Below are positions 1 through 6,781 of a DNA stretch of 7,926 nt, one piece after another. Numbering within the stretch: the stretch's first letter is position 1; every line of letters starts with the position of its first letter. The notes beneath the pieces are model-generated. The model was not told the DNA's origin and made no database searches. It saw only the letters and a list, made by a program, of their open reading frames with translations. Source of the DNA: Eudoraea sp. (GTDB lineage: Bacteria; Bacteroidota; Bacteroidia; Flavobacteriales; Flavobacteriaceae); NCBI GenBank assembly GCA_013042925.1, contig JABDPH010000225.1:1-7926 (forward strand), given 5' to 3'. Position numbers and translations under genes: made by a program.

Positions 1-114
1 GAAACCATCATTACCTGGCAGGATAAAGAAAATGAATTTATTACCCGTGGTTTGGATTCGGATCAGACCGTTTCTGCGATCAAGGCAACAGAAAAAATGT
101 TGAATATCATTTAA
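1..114 (+). CDS. leuA: 2-isopropylmalate synthase family protein, C-terminal fragment (5' end outside window)
   Basis: The frame is open from the first base and ends at TAA (112-114), giving 37 residues. They include TRGLDSDQTVSAIKATEKML, which resembles the end of the C-terminal regulatory (LeuA dimer) domain of 2-isopropylmalate synthases, where a G-x-D-x-D-Q/I stretch is followed by a final helix ending in LN. The full enzyme condenses acetyl-CoA with 2-oxoisovalerate in the first committed step of leucine synthesis, and this domain usually carries leucine feedback inhibition. The catalytic TIM barrel is not in the window. leuB begins 51 bp downstream on the same strand, which supports the call and suggests co-transcription. 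A stand-alone or divergent regulatory-domain protein of the same family (including citramalate synthase-like forms) cannot be excluded from so short a piece. Confidence 0.72.
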   Translation, partial: ETIITWQDKENEFITRGLDSDQTVSAIKATEKMLNII

Positions 115-165
115 AGTATCTAAATAAAGACAAATATTTTCTACTAATTAGACCTCAGAAATAAT

Positions 166-1221
166 ATGAAATTAAATATAGCACTCTTAGCCGGAGATGG
201 AATTGGACCAGAAGTAATAGATCAGGCTGTAAAAGTATGCGACGCTTTGGCCAAAAAATATAATCATGATATAAATTGGAGACCGGCCTTAACAGGAGCT
301 GCAGCTATTGAAGCTGTCGGGGACCCCTACCCTGACGAAACCCACGATATATGTGCTACTTCGGACGCTGTACTTTTTGGCGCTATTGGCCATCCTAAAT
401 ATGATAACGACCCATCGGCCAAAGTCCGGCCGGAACAGGGTTTATTGAGAATGAGACAAAAGCTGGGATTGTTTGCAAATGTCAGACCTACATTCACGTT
501 TCCATCTCTAATTGATAAATCGCCTTTAAAAAGAGAGCGAATTGAAGGTACGGATCTCGTTTTTTTAAGAGAGCTTACCGGCGGTATCTATTTTGGTAAA
601 CGGGGAAGAGAGGACAATGGGGATACAGCTTATGATACATGTACTTATACCCGAAAAGAAATACAGCGTTTGGCAAAAAAAGGCTTTGAGATGGCGGAAA
701 AACGTTCTAAGCGCCTATGCTGTGTAGACAAGGCCAATGTTCTGGAATCTTCTCGTTTATGGCGCGAAACGGTACAAGCCATGGAAAAAGACTACCCGGA
801 GGTCAAAGTAAGCTACGAATTTGTTGATGCCGTAGCAATGAGGCTTGTTCAATGGCCAAGTGAATACGACGTTTTGATAACTGAAAACCTCTTTGGCGAT
901 ATTCTTACGGATGAGGCTTCTGTGATTTCCGGCTCTATGGGCTTAATGCCTTCCGCTTCTATTGGGGAAAGGATTGCACTATACGAACCAATTCATGGAT
1001 CTTATCCCCAGGCAGCAGGAAAAGACATTGCTAACCCACTTGCTACAGTATTATCTGCAGCTATGTTATTTGATGGATTTAATTTATCTGAGGAGGCTGA
1101 AGCAATACGCAAGGTGGTTAATAAGTCCCTTTCCGAAGGTATCGTTACTGAAGACCTTGCCGAAGGTGGTAAATCCTATAAAACAAGTGAAGTCGGAGAT
1201 TGGCTCGCCTCACATATTTAG
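166..1221 (+). CDS. leuB: 3-isopropylmalate dehydrogenase
   Basis: This 351-residue cytosolic enzyme oxidises and decarboxylates 3-isopropylmalate to 4-methyl-2-oxopentanoate, the third step specific to leucine. The length is normal for the family. Visible landmarks are GDGIGPEV (10-17), substrate-binding arginines R95, R107 and R135, Y142 in the GGIYFG loop, K189 in DKAN, and metal-ligand aspartates D221, D245 and D249 around NLFGDILTDE. The nucleotide loop EPIHGSYPQAAGKDIANP spans 274-291. In well-studied NAD enzymes this loop reads PDIAGK, with an Asp that holds the adenosine ribose; here Gln282-Ala283 stand there, so cofactor preference should not be assumed. The ATG at 166 places GDGIGPEV at the usual distance from the N-terminus. 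It is preceded by AGAAATAAT with no Shine-Dalgarno. It follows leuA by 51 bp and converges on gapN. Isocitrate or tartrate dehydrogenase relatives are less likely given the leu/ilv context. Confidence 0.96.
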   Translation: MKLNIALLAGDGIGPEVIDQAVKVCDALAKKYNHDINWRPALTGAAAIEAVGDPYPDETHDICATSDAVLFGAIGHPKYDNDPSAKVRPEQGLLRMRQKLGLFANVRPTFTFPSLIDKSPLKRERIEGTDLVFLRELTGGIYFGKRGREDNGDTAYDTCTYTRKEIQRLAKKGFEMAEKRSKRLCCVDKANVLESSRLWRETVQAMEKDYPEVKVSYEFVDAVAMRLVQWPSEYDVLITENLFGDILTDEASVISGSMGLMPSASIGERIALYEPIHGSYPQAAGKDIANPLATVLSAAMLFDGFNLSEEAEAIRKVVNKSLSEGIVTEDLAEGGKSYKTSEVGDWLASHI

Positions 1222-1288
1222 GAAGCAGTATCCACATCTTACAAGTACATTAAACTAAAATTTACACCTGATATTTCGGCTTGCTATA
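1222..1288. other. convergent intergenic gap between leuB and gapN
   Basis: These 67 bp separate the stop codons of two opposed genes, so both transcripts must end in or beyond them. I looked for an intrinsic terminator serving either strand and found none that is convincing. The only symmetric element is a 6-bp inverted repeat, TGATAT (1269-1274) and ATATCA (1286-1291), with an 11-nt spacer. It overlaps the gapN stop codon (TGA, 1291-1289). The stem is A/T-rich and lacks a T-run on either strand. No small open frame with family resemblance is visible. Confidence 0.5.
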
Positions 1289-2881
1289 TCATAAAAGATA
1301 GTCGGTACTAATAAAATTAGATAGCTTGGTTTCTAATAGCTTCTCCAGAATTTCATTGTTTAATTCTGTATCCTTTGAGGCTACAAATGTCCTGATAGAA
1401 AAGGATCTTAATGCATCATGAACACTTAATGTGGCAACTGCCGAATCTTTTCTCCCGGTAAAAGGATATACGTCTGGCCCGCGTTGACATGAGCTATTCA
1501 AATTCACACGACATACCAGGTTGGCAAGGTTGTCAATTAAAGGCGCAAGAGCATATACATCGCTACCAAACAGACTAACTTGCTGACCATAGTTAGATTC
1601 AGCCATATCGTCTAGTGGTTCCTGAATATCCTCAAAAGAAAGAATAGGTATCACAGGTCCAAACTGTTCTTCTTCATAAACTTTCATATCCTTGCTAACC
1701 GGATAAAGAACAGCAGGCCAGATATAATTATCAGAGTGTTTACCTCCTTTTCCATTGAGAATTTCAGCTCCTTTAGCTATTGCATCATCAATCAAATCCT
1801 GTATATAGGCCGGTTTATCTGTTTCTGGTAAGGGTGTAAGAGTCACACCTTTATCCCAAGGATTGCCGAATTTAAGTTCATCTACTTTTTTTGAAAATTT
1901 CTCCGAAAATTCTTTGACGATGTCCTTGTGAACGTATATTACTTTGAGTGCTGTGCATCGCTGGCCATTAAAAGACAAAGCACCTGTTATGCATTCATTT
2001 ATAGCTAATTCCATATTAGCATCAGGTAGAACTATAGCCGGGTTTTTTGCTTCAAGTCCCAGGACAAGTCTCAAACGGTTACTTTTCGGATGCTGGTTTT
2101 GCAATGCATTAGCAGATGAACTGTGACCAATTAGAGCCAATACATCTACTTTTCCTGTCTTCATTATTGGTCCTGCTATAGCACGTCCCCGACCAAATAG
2201 AACATTGACCACTCCTTTAGGAAAACTTTCTTTAAATGCTTCTATTAATGGAGCAATTAAAAGTACGCCTTGTTTGGCCGGTTTAAAGACCGCGGTATTC
2301 CCCATAATTATGGCCGGAATAAGCAAACAGAAAGTTTCATTCAAAGGATAATTATAAGGCCCAAGACAAAGTACCACACCCAGCGGCCCGCGTCTTATAT
2401 GAGCATGAACCCCCCCATTCTTAGCAAATTTCGCTGAATTACGATCTAATTGTTTGTAATCTTCAATAGTATCGTAAATATATTCTACGGTTCTGTCGAA
2501 TTCTTTTTCAGAATCTGGTAAAGTCTTCCCTATTTCCCACATTAAATATTTGACCACAATATCTCTTTTGGTCTCCATTATGCGGACAAACTTTTCCATA
2601 CACTCTATCCTATCCCTTACCTTCATTGTTGGCCATGCACCCTGACCCTGGTCGTAGGCTTTTACAGCAGCATCCAATGCATCCAATGCTTCTTTTTCTC
2701 CCATGTCCGGGACTGAACCCAATAATGTTGGCGAATATTCAGATGTACTGGAAATTGTAGAATAAACATCTGCGGTAGCCCCTTCCCATTCCTTCAATTC
2801 ACCATTGACCAAATAAGTCTTTTGATTAATTGGTTCATTTATACGAAATGCTTCAGGAATTATCGATAGTGTAGTTTCCAT
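1289..2881 (-). CDS. gapN: NADP-dependent non-phosphorylating glyceraldehyde-3-phosphate dehydrogenase (ALDH superfamily)
   Basis: This 530-residue aldehyde dehydrogenase oxidises glyceraldehyde-3-phosphate to 3-phosphoglycerate in the cytosol. It yields NADPH and bypasses the ATP-forming step of glycolysis. Seen in the sequence: oxyanion Asn177 and Tyr178 in GPYNYPLNE, Lys200 in FKPA, nucleophile Cys309 in NGQRCTALK, Glu405 in EQFGP, and CQRGPD (465-470). By alignment from memory with streptococcal GapN, the four substrate-phosphate contacts are all present: Arg130, Tyr178, Arg308 and Arg467. That favours GapN over a generic aldehyde dehydrogenase. Oddly, the usual ELGGK general-base motif reads GLEAK (275-279), so its Glu is displaced by two residues. 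The protein is somewhat longer than streptococcal GapN, with extra residues at both ends. The start ATG follows an A-rich leader (AAAAAAAGAATTAT). It lies 55 bp after ilvC and looks like the last gene of the ilv run, where NADPH supply for IlvC is a plausible role. The family is clear; the exact substrate is slightly less so. Confidence 0.88.
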   Translation of the reverse strand: METTLSIIPEAFRINEPINQKTYLVNGELKEWEGATADVYSTISSTSEYSPTLLGSVPDMGEKEALDALDAAVKAYDQGQGAWPTMKVRDRIECMEKFVRIMETKRDIVVKYLMWEIGKTLPDSEKEFDRTVEYIYDTIEDYKQLDRNSAKFAKNGGVHAHIRRGPLGVVLCLGPYNYPLNETFCLLIPAIIMGNTAVFKPAKQGVLLIAPLIEAFKESFPKGVVNVLFGRGRAIAGPIMKTGKVDVLALIGHSSSANALQNQHPKSNRLRLVLGLEAKNPAIVLPDANMELAINECITGALSFNGQRCTALKVIYVHKDIVKEFSEKFSKKVDELKFGNPWDKGVTLTPLPETDKPAYIQDLIDDAIAKGAEILNGKGGKHSDNYIWPAVLYPVSKDMKVYEEEQFGPVIPILSFEDIQEPLDDMAESNYGQQVSLFGSDVYALAPLIDNLANLVCRVNLNSSCQRGPDVYPFTGRKDSAVATLSVHDALRSFSIRTFVASKDTELNNEILEKLLETKLSNFISTDYLL

Positions 2882-2901
2882 ATAATTCTTTTTTTAGCCC
2901 C

Positions 2902-2938
2902 CAAATTTTTTCTCAAATCAGAGAAATCATTTTTTTTT
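2902..2938. other. homopolymer-rich ilvC-gapN spacer with a weak hairpin
   Basis: Between the ilvC stop and the gapN start lies a 6-bp inverted repeat, TTTCTC (2909-2914) and GAGAAA (2921-2926), with a 6-nt loop. The plus strand then has a run of T from 2930. The gene-direction (minus) transcript would instead have an A-run before the stem and only AAATTT after it, so this is not an intrinsic terminator for ilvC. A run of five C bases (2898-2902) lies beside it. It could be a weak mRNA processing or pausing site between the two cistrons, or simply A/T-rich spacer. Confidence 0.25.
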
Positions 2939-4412
2939 AAACGATTGGTTTCATCGCCGTCATTGATTCCCTTAATCCGGTACCAATAATCTCTACAGGA
3001 TGTTCACGAAGGGCTTTGTTTATAGCAATTAGTTTGGCGTTATCTACTCCATTGCCTTTGTCTTTGCCAAAGGTGGTACCAATAACATCAATATCTACTT
3101 TTTTCATGAAATCACTCAATAGAGGTTTGCATGCATGATCAAATAAATAACAACCATATTCTGCGGTATCAGATATTACCCTATTCATTTCAAATAATTT
3201 CTTTCTGGCGATTGTATTTGCTATAAGCGGAGTTTCGTGTAATGATTCATAATAAGCAGATTCTCCAATAATACCTGATTCCGTCATAGATTCATAAGCC
3301 AGCTCTACTCCTGCTCTTACAAAGGCAACCATAAGAACCCCATTATCGTAATATTCCTGCTCAGAAATTTCATCAGCACCGGCAGGGGTCTTTTCAAATG
3401 CAGTCTCACCGGTTTCTGCCCGCCAGGTCAACAGGTTTTTATCATCATTTGCCCAATCCTCCATCATGGTCTTTGAAAAATAGCCGCTCATAATATCATC
3501 CATATGTTTATGAAACAATGGACGCATAATGTCTTTTAGCTCTTCAGATAATTCAAAGGCTTTTAATTTTGCAGGATTAGATAAGCGGTCCATCATATTG
3601 GTGATTCCGCCATATTTTAATCCTTCTGTTACAGTCTCCCAGCCATACTGAATAAGTTTTGAAGCATAACCCGGATATATACCCTTCTCTATCATTTTAT
3701 TAAAACAAAGAATAGATCCTGTCTGCAATAAACCACATAGAATGGTTTGCTCTCCCATTAAATCAGATTTAACTTCGGCAACAAAAGAAGATTCTAATAC
3801 GCCAGCCCTATTTCCTCCTGTAGCCACGGCATATGCCTTAGCCTGCTCATATCCCTTACCTTGCGGGTCATTATCCGGATGTACAGCCATCAGGGTAGGA
3901 ACACCAAAACCCCTTTTATATTCTTCTCTAACTTCAGAACCCGGACATTTAGGTGCAACCATGATTACAGTTAGATCTTCCCTTATTTTCATGCCTTCTT
4001 CTACAATATTAAACCCATGTGAGTAAGACAAGGTTGCTCCTTTTTTCATGAGGGGCATTACAGCATTTATTACAGAAGTGTGTTGTTTATCCGGCGTTAA
4101 GTTAATGACAAGATCTGCATCAGGGACCATTTTTTCATAGGTTCCTACATCAAATCCATTTTCGGTGGCATTTATATAGGACTGTCGTTTTTCTTTAATA
4201 GCAGCTTCTCTGAGAGTATAAGAAATATCCAATCCTGAATCCCTCATATTTAAGCCCTGGTTTAAACCTTGTGCGCCGCAACCCACGATAACAACCTTTT
4301 TTGATTTTAGAGCTTTAACTCCATCCGAAAATTCGGATGATTCCATAAATCGGCATTTACCTAACTGTAATAATTTATCTCTTAGGGATAGGGTATTAAA
4401 ATAATTTGTCAT
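2937..4412 (-). CDS. ilvC: ketol-acid reductoisomerase, NADP(+), class II (long form)
   Basis: IlvC converts acetolactate or acetohydroxybutyrate to the 2,3-dihydroxy acids by a Mg-dependent alkyl shift followed by NADPH reduction. At 491 residues it is the long class II form with a duplicated knotted C-terminal domain, not the ~330-residue class I form. The Rossmann motif GCGAQG is at 44-49. Residues known from the E. coli enzyme occur at the same numbers: Arg68, Arg76 and Ser78 (NADPH phosphate recognition), His132, Lys155, the metal ligands Asp217, Glu221, Glu389 and Glu393, and Ser414. The NADPH preference is therefore well supported. The ATG at 4412 starts at the same point as E. coli IlvC. 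It follows ilvN by 35 bp and has no Shine-Dalgarno (CCTATATTAAAC before ATG). The N-terminus (LGKCRFM, 17-23) is typical of the class. No frameshift or missing catalytic residue was seen. Confidence 0.98.
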   Translation of the reverse strand: MTNYFNTLSLRDKLLQLGKCRFMESSEFSDGVKALKSKKVVIVGCGAQGLNQGLNMRDSGLDISYTLREAAIKEKRQSYINATENGFDVGTYEKMVPDADLVINLTPDKQHTSVINAVMPLMKKGATLSYSHGFNIVEEGMKIREDLTVIMVAPKCPGSEVREEYKRGFGVPTLMAVHPDNDPQGKGYEQAKAYAVATGGNRAGVLESSFVAEVKSDLMGEQTILCGLLQTGSILCFNKMIEKGIYPGYASKLIQYGWETVTEGLKYGGITNMMDRLSNPAKLKAFELSEELKDIMRPLFHKHMDDIMSGYFSKTMMEDWANDDKNLLTWRAETGETAFEKTPAGADEISEQEYYDNGVLMVAFVRAGVELAYESMTESGIIGESAYYESLHETPLIANTIARKKLFEMNRVISDTAEYGCYLFDHACKPLLSDFMKKVDIDVIGTTFGKDKGNGVDNAKLIAINKALREHPVEIIGTGLRESMTAMKPIV

Positions 4413-4447
4413 GTTTAATATAGGTTAGTTTTTAATTATCTAAATAA

Positions 4448-4975
4448 TCAAGATTGATAAAATTCATTTATTAAAGTAGTAATTGGCATTTCTGCTTTTG
4501 AAACAGTAATTCTCCCTGAGCGAACAAACTGCATTATACCATAAGGTTCCAGGTTATCGTGCATCTCATCAATTTCATGCCTTCTTCCAGTTTTGGCCAA
4601 AACAAAATATTCACGAGAGACGGTTACAATTTTAGATTTACTCTCAGAAATGATATTTTGAATCTGCGGCTCATCAAATAAAAGATGTGAAGCGATCTTA
4701 AAAAGAGCAGATTCCTGATAGATAGTCTCCTCGTCTGTATGGTAAAATGCTTTTATAACTTCAATTTGCTTCTCAATTTGTGCAACAATTTTACGTGTCC
4801 AGTCTTCAGTTGTATTTATTACAATAGTAAATTTTGACACTTGCTCAATTTCTGATTTCGAAACATTTAAGCTTTCAATATTAATGTGTCTCTTTAAAAA
4901 TATTCCTGAGATCCTGTTGAGCAATCCAACATTATTTTCAGCGTATACTGATATGGTAAACCACTTTTTCTCCAT
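4448..4975 (-). CDS. ilvN: acetolactate synthase small (regulatory) subunit
   Basis: This 175-residue protein is the regulatory partner of IlvB. It raises catalytic-subunit activity and usually mediates valine feedback inhibition. An N-terminal ACT domain spans about 5-78 and begins WFTISVYAENNVGLLNRISG. The positions matching the valine-binding Asn, Gly and Asn of E. coli IlvH appear to be Asn14, Gly17 and Asn32 (in INIESLNV), so feedback control by valine is plausible. The rest (about 85-170) is the second ferredoxin-like domain common to small subunits, including the stretch REYFVLAKTGRRHEIDEM. Length is normal for the IlvH-type small subunit and longer than the ~95-residue E. coli IlvN. 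The start lies 6 bp after the ilvB stop, so translational coupling is likely; the leader (AAATAAATTAGC) contains no Shine-Dalgarno. The symbol ilvH would be equally acceptable. Confidence 0.94.
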   Translation of the reverse strand: MEKKWFTISVYAENNVGLLNRISGIFLKRHINIESLNVSKSEIEQVSKFTIVINTTEDWTRKIVAQIEKQIEVIKAFYHTDEETIYQESALFKIASHLLFDEPQIQNIISESKSKIVTVSREYFVLAKTGRRHEIDEMHDNLEPYGIMQFVRSGRITVSKAEMPITTLINEFYQS

Positions 4976-4981
4976 GCTAAT

Positions 4982-6721
4982 TTATTTTAAACGAATGTCT
5001 GAAACGGATGCACCTGATGGTATCATTGGAAAGACGTTATCTTCATTTTCAACACATACTTCCAGGAAGTAAGGTTCCTTTGAAGCCATCATCTCCTGAA
5101 TTGTTGGTTTAAGATCCTTACGTTCTTTAACTCTTTTTGCTTCGATTCGATATCCTTCGGCTATTTTAACAAAATCGGGATTAGTCATTACGGTTGAGGC
5201 ATATCTGCTTTCAAAAAATAATTCCTGCCATTGTCTTACCATACCAAGATGACCATTATTCAGAACAACAATTTTTACAGGAGTCTTATTCTGAAATATT
5301 GTAGCCAACTCCTGTATCGTCATTTGATACCCACCATCTCCTATGATTGCAACTACTTCTCGGTCCATTGCACCCATTTTTGCGCCAATGGCCGCAGGGA
5401 GTGCAAATCCCATTGTACCCAGGCCTCCAGATGTAATGTTACTTTTTGTTTGCTTGAATTTGGCGTACCGGCAAGCAATCATTTGATGTTGTCCCACATC
5501 AGTAACAATGACCGCCTTATTTTCTGAAGCCAGATTTATCTCCTCGATTACTTCGCCCATCGTAAGGCCTTCTTTCGTAGGATAAAGATCGTTTTTAATC
5601 ACGGCGTTATATTCTTCTTCGTAACACTTTTTAAACTTATTATGCCATGCTTCATGCTTATTTTCCTTAATTAAGGGCAATAATAAGTCGAGTGATTCCT
5701 GAGCATTTCCCAGGACGGCAATATCTGCCTTTACATTTTTATCTATCTCTGCCGGGTCTATCTCAAAATGTATGACTTTAGCTTGTTTGGCATAGGTATC
5801 CAGGTTACCTGTTACCCTGTCATCGAATCGCATACCTATGGCAATAAGCACATCACATTCATTGGTCAGTACATTCGGACCATAGTTTCCATGCATTCCC
5901 ACCATTCCAACATTCAAAGGATGATCCGTATCCATGGCTGATAAACCTAAAATAGTCCATGCAGAAGGGATTCCTGCTTTTTCTACTAAGGTTTGAAGTT
6001 GATTTTCAGCTTTTCCCAAAATTACACCATGACCAAAAACAATATATGGTCTCTTAGCATTGTTTATAAGTTCTGCAGCAGATTCAATTTTTGCAGTATC
6101 TGGTTTTGGGCTTGGTTTGTAGCTTCGAACCCCAATACATCGGCTATAGCTAAAATCAAACTCCTCAAATTGAGCATTCTTAGTAATATCAATTAAAACA
6201 GGGCCCGGACGACCCGATTTAGCAATATAAAAGGCCTTAGCCATAATTTCCGGAATTTCAGCAGCTTTTGTAATCTGATAATTCCATTTCGTAACAGGTG
6301 TAGAAATTCCAATGATATCCGTTTCCTGAAATGCATCTGATCCCAGTAAATGTCGAGGTACCTGCCCTGTAATGCAAATCATTGGTGTAGAGTCTATCTG
6401 CGCGTCTGCAAGACCCGTCACTAAGTTCGTTGCACCTGGTCCAGAAGTTGCAATTGCAACACCGACATTTCCCGTAACGCGGGCAAATCCCTGTGCAGCA
6501 TGAGTAGCTCCCTGTTCGTGCCTTGTAAGTACATGATGAAGTTTGTCCTGAAACTTATAAAGCTCATCATATACGGGCATTATGGCACCACCCGGATAAC
6601 CGTAAATCAAATTCACATCTTCCGCGAGAAGACAATGGATGATAGCTTCTGCACCACTTATTCTTATTGAAGTCTCATTTTGGGGTTCCGGTTTTTTTTC
6701 CTTTAATGTTTGCATAGACAT
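4982..6721 (-). CDS. ilvB: acetolactate synthase large (catalytic) subunit, biosynthetic
   Basis: IlvB is a thiamine diphosphate, FAD and Mg enzyme. It joins two pyruvates to acetolactate, or pyruvate and 2-oxobutyrate to acetohydroxybutyrate, the first shared step of valine and isoleucine synthesis. The 579 residues follow the usual three-domain order. The N-terminal pyrimidine-binding domain has GYPGGA (41-46) and catalytic Glu69 in TRHEQGA. The central FAD domain has RFDDRVTGN (298-306). The C-terminal diphosphate domain has GDGG (461-464) running to NN (488-489). ITGQVPR (117-123), GSDAFQE (127-133), Trp498 in VRQWQE and MIPSGAS (566-572) match the conserved segments that line the sulfonylurea/imidazolinone site in plant enzymes. 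The biosynthetic rather than catabolic form is supported by the FAD region and by ilvN directly downstream. The first ~18 residues are a charged Lys/Glu/Pro-rich extension; ATG codons at residues 1 and 3 are both possible starts. The leader is A-rich (AAAAAAATATA) and lacks a Shine-Dalgarno. Confidence 0.97.
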   Translation of the reverse strand: MSMQTLKEKKPEPQNETSIRISGAEAIIHCLLAEDVNLIYGYPGGAIMPVYDELYKFQDKLHHVLTRHEQGATHAAQGFARVTGNVGVAIATSGPGATNLVTGLADAQIDSTPMICITGQVPRHLLGSDAFQETDIIGISTPVTKWNYQITKAAEIPEIMAKAFYIAKSGRPGPVLIDITKNAQFEEFDFSYSRCIGVRSYKPSPKPDTAKIESAAELINNAKRPYIVFGHGVILGKAENQLQTLVEKAGIPSAWTILGLSAMDTDHPLNVGMVGMHGNYGPNVLTNECDVLIAIGMRFDDRVTGNLDTYAKQAKVIHFEIDPAEIDKNVKADIAVLGNAQESLDLLLPLIKENKHEAWHNKFKKCYEEEYNAVIKNDLYPTKEGLTMGEVIEEINLASENKAVIVTDVGQHQMIACRYAKFKQTKSNITSGGLGTMGFALPAAIGAKMGAMDREVVAIIGDGGYQMTIQELATIFQNKTPVKIVVLNNGHLGMVRQWQELFFESRYASTVMTNPDFVKIAEGYRIEAKRVKERKDLKPTIQEMMASKEPYFLEVCVENEDNVFPMIPSGASVSDIRLK

Positions 6722-6781
6722 TATATTTTTTTAAATGCTCTAACTTTTTAATCTTGGAGTAATCCAGTTTGGAATGACAAC

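Noticed and set aside
115..165. leuA-leuB spacer examined for an independent leuB promoter
   Set aside because: It contains A/T-rich sequence only, with no paired -33/-7 elements; co-transcription with leuA is simpler.
962..1258. 98-codon plus-strand frame overlapping the end of leuB
   Set aside because: It is a shifted frame within the conserved LeuB C-terminus, has no recognisable family wording, and overlaps strongly supported coding sequence.
1944..2126. Short plus-strand frame antisense to gapN, with similar ones at 4884-5072, 5993-6196 and 7590-7811
   Set aside because: All lie opposite conserved codons of real genes, with no start context, neighbours or protein features to support them.
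2909..2938. Hairpin plus T-run resembling an intrinsic terminator on the plus strand
   Set aside because: The stem is only 6 bp and A/T-rich, and no plus-strand transcript is expected here. On the strand being transcribed there is no trailing U-run.
3742..4026. 94-codon plus-strand frame antisense to ilvC
   Set aside because: It mirrors a highly conserved IlvC segment around Lys155-Asp217 and has no independent support.
5231..5527. 98-codon plus-strand frame antisense to ilvB
   Set aside because: It lies opposite the conserved diphosphate-binding domain of IlvB; its His/Cys/Asn-rich composition is that of a shadow frame, not a protein.
6722..6781. ilvD-ilvB spacer examined as a possible promoter, attenuator or leader peptide
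   Set aside because: At 60 bp it shows no TAnnTTTG/TTG pair, no stable inverted repeat and no run of Val, Leu or Ile codons. It reads as ordinary operon spacer.
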